Assembly: GCA_963763215.1 (NCBI GenBank)
Contig: CAVXNX010000010.1
Coordinates: forward strand, 62,001 to 126,000
DNA: 64,000 bases
Source of the DNA: DASQZK01 sp963763215
GTDB lineage: Bacteria > Bacteroidota > Bacteroidia > Bacteroidales > GCA-2748055
Direction: 5' to 3'
Of the stretch, positions 9,448 through 18,769 are shown one piece after another (position 1 is the stretch's first letter; each line of letters starts with the position of its first letter). The notes under the pieces are model-generated. The model was given only the letters and a program-made list of their open reading frames with translations, ran no database searches and was not told where the DNA came from. A program made the position numbers and the translations under genes.

Positions 9448-11892
9448 ATGAAAAAGCAAATAGTTATTCCTGTTTTCAGGAAGTGTAGGTATGCGATGCT
9501 TTTGGGATTCGATGCTTTGGTTTGTCTATGCTTTTCACTGCATTTGAAAACGACCAGCCCGCTGACAGCAATGTGATTCACAGCCTGATCTTCAAACTTA
9601 ACGCTTACTATAACTGGTATCCCCAGCAAAAGGTCTACCTGCACCTGGACAAGGACCGGTATAATGTCGACGAGCATGTTTGGTACAAAGCCTATGTTGT
9701 CAATGCCACCAATCACCGGCCCGACAGCATCAGTTCAAACCTGTATGTCGACCTGATCAATCCCAACGGATATGTTGTTCAGACGGAATTGCTGAAGCTG
9801 ACCGGTGGTATCGCTAATGGGGATTTCGCCTTCCAGGACACCGTTCCCGAAGGCGATATACCGGATCATCGCCTACACCAACTGGATGAGGAATAACAGC
9901 TCCGACTATTTCTTCTCCCACGAAATTTATGTCTCCAACCCGCTTTTCCGGACTTATGCCACACGTGAGGAGGTGAAAACGGTGAAAAAATCACATCGGA
10001 AAAATGCCAGGCTGGCCGATAAATTCGACATCAGCTTTCTTCCCGAAGGCGGAAACCTGCTGAACGGTGTGGAGAACCGCGTCGCCTACAAGGCCATCAA
10101 TGCCATGGGGCACCCCATCGATGTCGAAGGACGACTGCTCGATCAAAAGGGCCATGAAATCCTGTCATTCAAAAGCGTCCACGACGGCATGGGCGATTTC
10201 GCGTTCACCCCCGAACCGGGAAATCACTACATCGCCATGGTCAAAACCGGGTCCGCTAAGGAAACCCGGTTCAAGCTCCCCGAAGGCATCGATAAGGGCA
10301 TCGTCCTGAGCGCCGACTACGCAGGTCTGGACAGCGTCAGGGTCCGCATCGTGACGAATATGGGCCCGGGTAATATGCCGGTGAATACCCACTATTTCCT
10401 GCTTGCCCAGACCCGCGGAAAACCAGGGTTCTCCGCAGAATTTGACCTTGAGAACAAGGATAGCGTCGTCTTTATTCCTAAATACAAACTCCCCACCGGG
10501 ATCACCCATCTGACCCTGTTCAACGCCGAAGCCAGGCCTGTCAGCGAACGCCTGATCTTTATCAATAATTTCGACCAGCTGAATGTCAACGTTATCCCTT
10601 CCGTTTCCGAATTGGCCCGGAGAAAAAAGGTGGTGACCGAGGTCCGGGTAAGGGATAAACAGGGAAATCCCGTGAGGGGGAATTTCTCACTCTCTGTGGT
10701 GAAAACCTCCAAACAAAGCTCCGACCGGAATATCCTGACCAACCTGCTCCTGACCTCGGATCTCAAAGGAGACGTCGAGGATCCGGGTTTCTATTTCACC
10801 GGGTGGGATAAAAAACGTGAAAAACTTCTCGATTATGTCATGATGACCAACGGATGGACGCGGTTCGACTGGAACACGGTCCTGCTCAACCAGAAGCTTC
10901 CTGTGAAGTTTCCGCCTGAAAACGGCATCGAGATCACCGGGAAGATCACCCGCGAATTATTCAAACTTCCGTTGAACGATATCAAGGTGAAGCTCACCAT
11001 TCTCAATCAGTACAATGATGTATTCACCACACGTTCGGGACCCAGGGGCTTATTCAGCTTCTCGGGACTGGAATATGCGGATACGGTTGCGGTCAAACTG
11101 GAAGCGGCCCGGAACACGGGAAAGAAGAACCTGGTCATCTATGTCGACCAGAAGGAAATGTCGCGCATCAAGGATATGAACTATGTCACCGAACAGCGCC
11201 TGCAAAAACCCGGGCCGGAAGGCAGGTACCCCACAGCCGAAGAGTCCGGGGAGGAGGATCCGTTTGCAGAGGAAAACAACAAGATCTACCGGATTTACAA
11301 CGAACCGGGTAAGCAGGATGTCATTATCGTCGATGAGAAACTGGAGCACCTTCAGAATGTGGCCCAGATCATCCAGGGACGCATCCCGGGGGTTCTCGTC
11401 AATGGCAACAGCATTAATATCCGCGGGATAAACAGCTTTTTCGCCAGCACCGATCCGCTCTTCCTGGTCGACGGGGTCATCGTGGACAAGGACTTTGCGC
11501 TGTCGATGAGCCCCTACGATATCGACCGCATCGAAGTGCTCAAGGGCCCTGAATGCGCCATATATGGCTCCAGGGGCGCCAATGGGGTCATCGCCATCTA
11601 TACCAAAAGAGGAAAATTCATGGTGAAAGGGGAAATCGATTTTAAAATGCTCGGTTATTATTCCCCCAGAACCTTTTACTCGCCGAAATATGACGTGAAT
11701 CACCAGGATGATCCCTTCGGGGATGACCGCACGACGCTGTTCTGGAAGCCTTCGGTCACCACCGGCGTCAACGGTGATGCTTCGGTGTCTTTCTATACTT
11801 CCGATGTGGAGGGAAAATACGCCGTCATTGTCGAAGGAACATCTCCCGACGGAAAGGTCGGAGCCGGGACTGCTTATATCGAAGTGAAGTAA
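9448..11892 (+). CDS. Secreted MG2-like/TonB-plug surface protein, frameshifted
   Basis: About 815 residues. The ATG at 9448 gives a hydrophobic signal-like leader. A macroglobulin MG2-like region follows (KVYLHLDKDRYNVDEHVWYKAYVV), then several beta-rich domains, a carboxypeptidase-regulatory-like segment, and a C-terminal TonB-dependent-receptor plug domain (NVAQIIQGRIPGVLV...INIRGINSF...FLVDGVIVD...DIDRIEVLKGPECAIYGSRGANGVIAIYTK). No outer-membrane beta barrel follows the plug. Frameshifts are inferred near 9530, joining the leader to the body, and near 9855. Such proteins are widespread in Bacteroidota and their function is unknown; periplasmic or surface location is inferred. Confidence 0.8.
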
Positions 11893-11905
11893 CCACTGAA
11901 AACGC

Positions 11906-12235
11906 TTACCGGGCCGGAACAACGGCCAGATTGAATTCGTTCGTCAATCCAAGAAGGCGGATCAGTTCCATGACATCCGGCCCGACATGCGTCAGGAAAA
12001 AGGAAGAACCCTTGGCCAGGGCAAGCCTGTTGATCTCTTTCAGGACGCGAAATCCGGCACTGTCAATGAATTTAATGTTTTCAAGATTGAAGTCAACGCG
12101 GTTACCCCTGGCCAATACGAGTTCCTCCAGCTGCCGGCCCGCCTCCCCGGCAAAAAGGAAGTTAAACCTGTTTTGCTTGTCTGTCGTCACCTCAAATTTC
12201 CCCTTCTCATTCGATTTTACCCGGAGCATAACCAT
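11906..12235 (-). CDS. STAS-domain protein (anti-sigma-factor-antagonist-like)
   Basis: A 109-residue STAS domain starting MVMLRVKSNEKGKFEV; the frame is open to 12328, but the additional N-terminus looks non-native. NIKFIDSAGFRVLKEINRLA carries the DSxG-like site (Ser in DSAGF) phosphorylated in SpoIIAA-type antagonists. The partner switch kinase or phosphatase is not adjacent, although a SiaB-type protein lies 3.5 kb away. It converges on the MG2/TonB-plug gene with a 13-nt gap. Confidence 0.8.
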   Translation of the reverse strand: MVMLRVKSNEKGKFEVTTDKQNRFNFLFAGEAGRQLEELVLARGNRVDFNLENIKFIDSAGFRVLKEINRLALAKGSSFFLTHVGPDVMELIRLLGLTNEFNLAVVPAR

Positions 12236-12687
12236 TTGTTTTTTAAATTCATGTTTGTGTTTGTAGTTAGTGTCAGAAAGAAAACTCATGTTTTTTAGCC
12301 GTGCTTGATAAGAAATCGTCAAGAGCAAGGCTTGCGATGACTGAAAAACAGGAGTTTACTATTCGTAAATGACTGTTTTGAAGTCGAGCATAACGCAGCT
12401 ATTGGCGTTTTCTTGCAAGCACTAGTTAGAATAACGGAAACCATACCGTATGTGTTTGAAAGAACCGTCCTTTTTTTCCAACATGGCCGTTAAAAAATGT
12501 TAATGAACATCTTCGGACTTGTTTTCCGGGTGGCCGCCCGTCCCGGAAGATTTTCCGTCCACGGTGCGGGGAACCCTGCCTAAACCCAAGTATTTCAGGC
12601 ATTCCGGATTAGTTCCGGACAGGAATTCATCCGGTACATTCCCTAATCCCTGCAAACAAGAGATTCCCGAAGAACCGTCATCCGGAA

Positions 12688-12716
12688 TTTGATATATCGT
12701 AAAAATGATATATTTG
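12688..12716 (+). promoter_or_regulatory. Candidate Bacteroidota promoter for the DPP7 gene
   Basis: TTTG at 12688-12691 and TATATTTG at 12709-12716, spaced 17 nt, resemble the -33 TTTG and -7 TAnnTTTG elements of the Bacteroidota housekeeping promoter (the usual spacing is a little longer). The leader to the ATG at 12846 would be about 120 nt and includes the 12750-12790 hairpin. Confidence 0.5.
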
Positions 12717-12749
12717 TAACCTTGTAACTAATCAGTGTTGAAAGTAAGG

Positions 12750-12790
12750 GAGTCGGAAGTCAGAATTCCGGACGTTCCGACTTCCGGCTC
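12750..12790 (+). promoter_or_regulatory. Leader hairpin upstream of the DPP7 gene
   Basis: GAG-t-CGGAAGTC (12750-12761) pairs with GACTTCCG-g-CTC (12779-12790), an 11-bp stem around a 17-nt loop that is itself partly self-complementary. There is no T-run after it, so it is not an ordinary terminator. A role in mRNA stability or control is possible. Confidence 0.4.
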
Positions 12791-12845
12791 ATTAAATATA
12801 CGTAACCCTTATTCCATTCAAATCTTTTAACCATCATACCATTTT

Positions 12846-15005
12846 ATGAGAAAAATTATGTTTTTCCTTGCCGGGGCATTTCTTGCGATCAGCGTGAATG
12901 TGCGTGCCGACGAGGGCATGTGGCTGTTGACCCTCATGGGCCAGCTCAACATGGATCAGATGCATGCCATGGGTCTGCAGCTCACGGCCGACCAGATTTA
13001 CAGTGTCAATCATTCCAGTCTCAAAGACGCCATCGGGGCCCTGGATTACGGACAGTGCACCTCGGAGATCGTTTCCCCGGAAGGGTTGGTCCTGACGAAT
13101 CATCATTGCGGATACGGCGAAATTCAAAGTCACAGTTCCGTTGAACACGATTACCTGAAAAACGGCTTCTGGGCCATGACCAGGATGGAAGAACTTCCCA
13201 ACCCCGGAAAAACCATCTCGTTCCTGGTCAGGATGGAGGATGTGACCGGAGATGTTCTGCCCCTGCTTGCCCGACAGTCTCACCGGCATGGCGAGGCAGC
13301 ACAAGGTGGAAATGCTTACCGCCGGTCTCATCGAAAAGGCCACCGCGGGAACCCATTATGAAGCGCGTGTGAAGTCTTTTTTCAACGGGACAAGGTATTT
13401 CCTCTTCGTGCTCGAAACATTCAAGGATGTCAGGCTGGTCGGCGCACCACCCGAATCGATCGGGAAATTCGGCTATGATACCGACAACTGGATGTGGCCG
13501 AGGCATACAGGCGATTTTTCCATCTTCCGCGTATATACGGCGCCCGATGGTTCACCCGGCCGAATACTCACCCGATAATGTGCCCCTCAAACCCAAACAT
13601 TTCCTGCCTGTTTCCCTCAAGGGATACAAAAAAGGAGACTTCACCATGGTCATGGGATACCCGGGATCGACCGACCGTTACATGACTTCCTGTGAAGTTC
13701 AGGAATTGCAGGATATTGAACATCCCAACAGGATAAAGATCAGGGGTCTGAAACAACAACTCATGATGGAGGATATGGTTGCCAGCGATGCGGTCAGGAT
13801 CATGTATGCCTCCAAGTACTCCCGGTCGAGCAACTACTGGAAATATTCCATCGGACAGAGCGCGGGGCTGAACCACCTCCACGTCATGGAACGTAAACAG
13901 GCTCTTGAAAAGGCCTTTACCGACATGGGTGAATGCCGATCCGGCCAGGAAAGAACGGTACGGCAAGGCTCTCGGACTTATCGAAGAGGGGGTGAAAGGC
14001 CGGAAAGATCTGGTCTTCTCCCAACAATACCTCTTCGAATGCATGTACCAGGGGATGGAAACCGTCCAGTTCGGACTCCGCTTCAACCACCTCTATCAGG
14101 AACTCTCCAGGGACAAGCCTGATCCTGAGGTTGTCGGAAAGCTCACGGCGGAGATCAAAGACGGCCTCAACGGTTTTTATAAAGATTACAACCTGGCAAC
14201 CGACAAAAAGATCACGGCAGCCATGCTGAAGCTGATGCTCACGGATATGCCCGAAGCCTATCAGCCGTCCGTCCTGAAGGAAATTGCCCAAAATGACAAG
14301 GGGAATACCGGGAAATACACGGAAAAATACTTCAAAAAGTCCATCCTTCCCTACCGTGAAAAAGTGGAAGCATTCCTGGAAAATCCATCGGCGAAAGTCC
14401 TCAGAAAAGATCCGGGGTTTCAAGCCGCCATGTCTTTTCTTGAGGCCTATGTCGGCATAACCGCCGGTCAGGATGCCGACGATGCCCGGGTTGAAGAAGG
14501 GCGCCGGCTCTGGATGGAAGGACTTCAGAAGATGGACACCGGCCGGAAATTCTATCCCGATGCCAATTCCTCCCTCCGGCTGACTTACGGCACGGTCGGT
14601 GACTACGAAGCGCGCGACGCGGTCCACTATTCGTACTTTACGACCCTCGAAGGGGTCATGCAGAAGGAAGACCCGGCAAATCCGGAATTCCAGGTCCCCG
14701 ACAAGCTGAAAACCCTTTACCTGAATAAGGATTACGGACGTTACAGTGAAGATGGTCAGATGCATGTTTGCTTCACCACGAACAATGACATAACAGGCGG
14801 CAATTCGGGCAGCCCGGTCATCAATGGGAAAGGTGAACTCATCGGACTGGCCTTCGACGGAAACTGGGAAGCAATGAGCGGGGATATCATTTTTGAGCCG
14901 GAACTGCAGAAATGCATCTGCGTCGACATCCGGTATGTCCTGTTCATTATCGATAAATATGCCGGTGATTCCAGGCTGATCGACGAAATGACCATCGACA
15001 TCTGA
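12846..15005 (+). CDS. dpp7: S46 family dipeptidyl peptidase, DPP7-like, frameshifted
   Basis: This is a periplasmic serine exopeptidase that removes dipeptides from peptide N-termini and feeds amino-acid catabolism in Bacteroidota. There is a signal peptide (MRKIMFFLAGAFLAISVNVRA) and then DEGMWLL, the mature start typical of S46 enzymes. The catalytic His is in LTNHHCGY (about residue 85) and the catalytic Ser in GGNSGSPV near the end. After that motif the sequence reads LAFDGNWEAMSGD; a Gly in FDG is typical of DPP7 (hydrophobic P1), whereas DPP11 has Arg there. Frameshifts lie near 13270, 13555 and 13925. The total of about 720 codons is normal. Confidence 0.88.
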
Positions 15006-15042
15006 TCCGTTATCCGGCTGATGCCTGTTGCAACCGCATGAA

Positions 15043-15096
15043 AACAAAAGGGTTTGGCGGGGGAACATCAGGTTCTCTTTGACAGGCCCTTTTGTT
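15043..15096. repeat. Inverted repeat downstream of the DPP7 gene
   Basis: AACAAAAGGG (15043-15052) and CCCTTTTGTT (15087-15096) are perfect 10-nt inverted repeats separated by 34 nt, starting 38 nt after the stop codon. It could act as a weak terminator, but there is no simple T-tract. Confidence 0.4.
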
Positions 15097-15117
15097 GTAC
15101 CGTTCAATGAACTGGTG

Positions 15118-15125
15118 TAATTTTG
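15118..15125 (+). promoter_or_regulatory. Candidate -7 element (TAATTTTG) for rnhA
   Basis: TAATTTTG matches TAnnTTTG 33 nt upstream of the rnhA ATG. A TTTG at 15091-15094 could be the -33 element, with a long 23-nt spacer. Confidence 0.4.
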
Positions 15126-15158
15126 GTCCATGAAAAAAAGTCTTACATCCTGAAACCT

Positions 15159-15624
15159 ATGGGCAATCCGATCATCATTTATACCGACGGGGCATCCAGC
15201 GGCAATCCGGGGCCCGGCGGCCTGGGGGTGGTCATGAAATTCGGCACCCTTCGTAAGGAGATCTCCGAAGGTTACCAGCTGACCACCAACAACCGGATGG
15301 AACTTCTGGCCGTCATCCGTGCCCTTGAAGCCCTGAAATGGGATAAGGCCAGCGTTAAAATCTACACCGATTCACGGTATATCGTCGATGCCGTGAACCA
15401 GGGATGGGTCTTTCGGCTGGGAAAAGAAAAATTTCAAAAACAAAAAAAACCCGGACCTGTGGACACGGTTTCTGGAACTCTACCGGAAACACCGTGTTAA
15501 GATCGAATGGGTCAAGGGTCATGCGAATAACCCTGAAAATGAACGGTGTGACCGCCTTGCCGTCTCAGCCATCAAGGGTGAAACGCTCCTTGAAGATACC
15601 GGGTATGCTGACCGGGAATCGTGA
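15159..15624 (+). CDS. rnhA: Ribonuclease HI, one frameshift
   Basis: RNase HI degrades the RNA strand of RNA:DNA hybrids. All catalytic positions are visible: the Asp in IIYTDGASSGNPG, the Glu in NNRMELLA, the Asp in IYTDSRYI, and the His and final Asp in VKGHANNPENERCD. The start at 15159 (MGNPIIIYTDG) is preferred to the longer one at 15123. The reading frame breaks near 15415 in TTTCGGCTGG. Removing one C restores VFGWEKKNFKNKKNPDLW and a normal C-terminus ending at 15624, about 155 residues. Confidence 0.92.
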
Positions 15625-15691
15625 CATTGTTGAAAAGATTTAACTAAAATTTTCCCGGATTTCGTATTTTGGGTTTCATTTTCCGATTTTT

Positions 15692-16205
15692 ATGGAGGAA
15701 CGGGAAATCATACTTGAATACAGCGGACATCTGACATTCAGCACCATCGGGCAATTGCTGACGATGCTCAAGTATAAGGTCCCGGAAAAAGACATCCGGA
15801 TCGGGATGTACAAGCGCCTGATCTCGGTGATGATCGAGGCCCTCGAAAATGTTTACAAGTACAGCGACCAGTACAGCACCGACCATTTTATCAGCAAAAA
15901 TTTCATTCCTTCGTTTATCATGGACCGATCGGGCGACACGTATTACATCCGGATCTCAAATCCGGTCAGAAATGACGATATCATCCCGCTTGAAAGAACG
16001 GATTGATTTCGTCAACACGAAGACTTCCGATGAGCTGAAGATCCTTTACCGCCAAACCATCACCGATGGGAAATTCACTCCCAAAGGGGGCGCCGGCCTG
16101 GGGATCATTGAGATGGCCAAGATCTCGGGCCATCCGCTGGACTATGAATTTGAGCCCATCAACGGAAATTTTTCCCGTTATACACTCACCATCACCTTCG
16201 GCTGA
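15692..16205 (+). CDS. SiaB-like kinase-family protein (DUF6272), one frameshift
   Basis: About 170 residues. MIEALENVYKYSDQY resembles a degenerate N-box, and GGAGLGIIEMAKISG a G-box, of the GHKL ATPase fold, as in SiaB-type protein kinases that act on a SiaC partner in threonine/serine phosphorylation switches. The frame changes near 15990 and the downstream frame completes the domain. No SiaC (DUF1987) or SpoIIE-type phosphatase is adjacent. The STAS protein at 11906-12235 is the only related switch component in view, and linking them would be speculation. Confidence 0.7.
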
Positions 16206-16407
16206 TCCACATCCGCGTGAGCTTGCTGTCTGGCTTTCCTCCAATCTTGTGAACGTATTGATACCGGTATACGAATCCGTACACCAGGTGTCCATAATAG
16301 GACATAAAACACGGGGGTATTTCATGGATTTCACGCGTAACAATCTCATTCAGAGATGATTGTTAGAGATGGTATATTCTTTGTGAAACATTGAAAAAAA
16401 TGCTTTT

Positions 16408-18750
16408 ATGACGATTTCCCTGCATCTGAAGCTGGCACTGAGGCAAATGGCAAAAGCCAGGTTCTTCACGTTGATCAACATTTTCGGCCTGGCCCTGGGC
16501 ATCGCCGTTTCGGTCATCATTCTCATCACGGTTCTTCACGAAACACAATTCGACCGGTTCAACAGGAACCTGGACAGGATCTACCGGCTGGAGGAAGGGG
16601 AATGGGCCCTGATGTCGCCCAACATCGCTCACCGGATCGCCGAACGTTTTCCGGAAATTGAAAAGGTGACCCGGTTCAGTTTTTATGAATTCAGGGATGC
16701 CGATGTGAGGTGGAATGATTCCCACGTGAAGCTTCCGAATTTTTTCCTCTCCGATTCCAGCCTGTTTGATGTCTTTTCGTTCCATCTCACCCAGGGGGTA
16801 CCCCGCCAGGCCCTGATCACCCCTTTCAGCGTAGTGCTTACGGAAAAGACGGCCCGTGCCATCTTCGGCAACCACGACCCGGTGGGCGAGATAATCCGGG
16901 TCAATAACCGGTACGACTTTTCGGTGACCGGGGTGACGAAGGATGAACCCTTTTCCAGCCTGCCGTTCGACGCTGTCGGCTCTTTTAGCACCCTGTTCAG
17001 CGTGACGGGCCGGAGCGACTATCCCCTCAACGGATACATGAATTTCCAGGAGTATTTTCTCCTGGCTCCTGGAACCGATGTTGACCTTCTGACACGGAAG
17101 ATCAACGATTACCTGATGACCTTACCCGAATTCGAAGGTTCGGCAAAGAATTTCCGTCTCCGTCCGATGAAGGATATCTACTTCAGCAACGACATCAAAT
17201 ACGAAATCGGTTCGGTGCACGGAAATCCAATGATGCTCAGGATCCTGGTGATGATCGCCATCTTTATTTTCGTTCTCGCGGTCATCAATTTTATCAACCT
17301 GACCACCGCCAGGTCGGGCCTGAGGGCACGTGAGACCGCCGTCCGGAAAGTATATGGCGCGACGCGCGAACGGATCGTCATCCAGTTTATCAGCGAGAGC
17401 ATCCTCATCAGCTTCCTGGCCTTTGTCATGGCCATGATCATCGCCGAATTCAGCCTGCCGTCGTTCGCCAGGCTTTTCGAAAAACAGCTCGATTTCAGCC
17501 TTCTTCAAAGTCCCTACATTCTGCCGGCCGCCCTCGCCGTGATCGTGTTCACGGGGATCATCTCCGGTTTGTACCCCGCCTTTTACATGAGCCGTTACAA
17601 TACGCTGAAAGTGCTGAAAGGTGAACTGAACAGGGGAAAGCAGGGTATCCGGATCAGGAGGTACCTGATCATCTCCCAGTTTGTCATCGCGGCAGGGCTC
17701 ATTTTCGCCACCCAGGTCATCCATCAACAGGTCCGTTTCATGCGAAACAAGGATCTGGGTTTCGACAAAGACCACGTCATCTGTGTGAGCCTCTCCGCCA
17801 AAGTCGGGTCCTCCGCCCTGGTCTTCCGGGAAATGCTCCTGTCGCATCCCGGGATCACCGCCGTGACGTTCACCAATGCTTTTCCCGGTAACATCGGATG
17901 GCAGGAATCCTGGCTGGTCGATGGGGAAAATCACCAGTTTACCTACCTCCCTGTCGATGAAAATTACATCGATTTTATGGGACTTGAATTGACCGCCGGA
18001 AGGAAATTCAGCGCCGACCGGCCTTCGGAAAAGGACTCCATGCTGATTCTCAATGAGACAGCCGTAGCCGAAATGGGAATCAAAAACCCGGTGGGTTACA
18101 CCCATTCCCACATGGGCAGCAAAACCGAGATCATTGGCGTGGTCAGGGATTTTCATTTCAATTCCCTACATGCTCCCATTGCTCCGCTGGCTTTGGTCTG
18201 GCGCCCTTCTTCCCTTTCCAGGGCCATGATCAGGGTCCATCCGGGATCGGAAACACAGGCCCTGAACTCTATCCGGGATGCATGGCAGCAACTGGATCCG
18301 CAAAGTCTCTTTACCTTCACCTTTCTCAACGACTCCTTCGATCAGCTTTACAAAGACGACATGAGGTTCGGAAGGCTTTTCGACTGGTTTACGGTCATCT
18401 CCGTGCTGATTGCCGCACTCGGTCTTTTCGGTATGGCCTCCTTCATGACCGGTAGCCGCAAACGCGAAATTGCCATCCGGAAGGTCAACGGTGCTTCGGT
18501 ATCGCGGGTGGTCCGCCTTTATCTCTCTGAATTCCTGGTATGGGTGCTCCTGGCCGATATCATTGCCCTGCCCCTGGTGACCCTAGGCATGGACAAATGG
18601 CTCCGCGGTTTTCCCTATGCCGTTCATCCGGGTCTGTTCCTATACATTGCCACACTGGCAGGTTCTCTGGCCATAGCCGGACTAACCGTCCTGTGGCATA
18701 CACTGAAAGCCGGTTATCAAAACCCGGCCGATAATCTCAAATATGAATAA
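16408..18750 (+). CDS. ABC transporter permease, MacB/FtsX type
   Basis: The intact 780-residue protein has the four-segment FtsX layout. A membrane segment near residues 20-45 is followed by a large periplasmic MacB-PCD-like domain, two or three segments (about 270-420), an internal repeat of the fold after residue 425, a second periplasmic domain, and final segments ending in a NPADNLKYE tail. LRARETAVRKVYGATRERIV and KREIAIRKVNGAS are the conserved coupling-helix motifs that contact the ATPase. No ATPase gene is adjacent, as is common for these Bacteroidota double-permease clusters. Its stop region lies just upstream of a paralogue. Confidence 0.88.
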   Translation: MTISLHLKLALRQMAKARFFTLINIFGLALGIAVSVIILITVLHETQFDRFNRNLDRIYRLEEGEWALMSPNIAHRIAERFPEIEKVTRFSFYEFRDADVRWNDSHVKLPNFFLSDSSLFDVFSFHLTQGVPRQALITPFSVVLTEKTARAIFGNHDPVGEIIRVNNRYDFSVTGVTKDEPFSSLPFDAVGSFSTLFSVTGRSDYPLNGYMNFQEYFLLAPGTDVDLLTRKINDYLMTLPEFEGSAKNFRLRPMKDIYFSNDIKYEIGSVHGNPMMLRILVMIAIFIFVLAVINFINLTTARSGLRARETAVRKVYGATRERIVIQFISESILISFLAFVMAMIIAEFSLPSFARLFEKQLDFSLLQSPYILPAALAVIVFTGIISGLYPAFYMSRYNTLKVLKGELNRGKQGIRIRRYLIISQFVIAAGLIFATQVIHQQVRFMRNKDLGFDKDHVICVSLSAKVGSSALVFREMLLSHPGITAVTFTNAFPGNIGWQESWLVDGENHQFTYLPVDENYIDFMGLELTAGRKFSADRPSEKDSMLILNETAVAEMGIKNPVGYTHSHMGSKTEIIGVVRDFHFNSLHAPIAPLALVWRPSSLSRAMIRVHPGSETQALNSIRDAWQQLDPQSLFTFTFLNDSFDQLYKDDMRFGRLFDWFTVISVLIAALGLFGMASFMTGSRKREIAIRKVNGASVSRVVRLYLSEFLVWVLLADIIALPLVTLGMDKWLRGFPYAVHPGLFLYIATLAGSLAIAGLTVLWHTLKAGYQNPADNLKYE

Positions 18751-18769
18751 TCAATACCAGAACGGGATC

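Larger units (their letters stand above)
12236..12845. other. 610-nt intergenic region with promoter and hairpins
   Basis: No convincing coding sequence. It contains a short GC hairpin (TTCCGGG at 12534-12540 with CCCGGAA at 12542-12548 or neighbouring pairings), a promoter candidate at 12688-12716 and a long inverted repeat at 12750-12790 (listed separately). It separates the STAS gene (minus) from the DPP7 gene (plus). Confidence 0.5.

Noticed and set aside
15043..15096. Intrinsic terminator or riboswitch after the DPP7 gene
   Set aside because: The inverted repeat has a 34-nt loop and no T-tract of its own, so I list it only as an inverted repeat.
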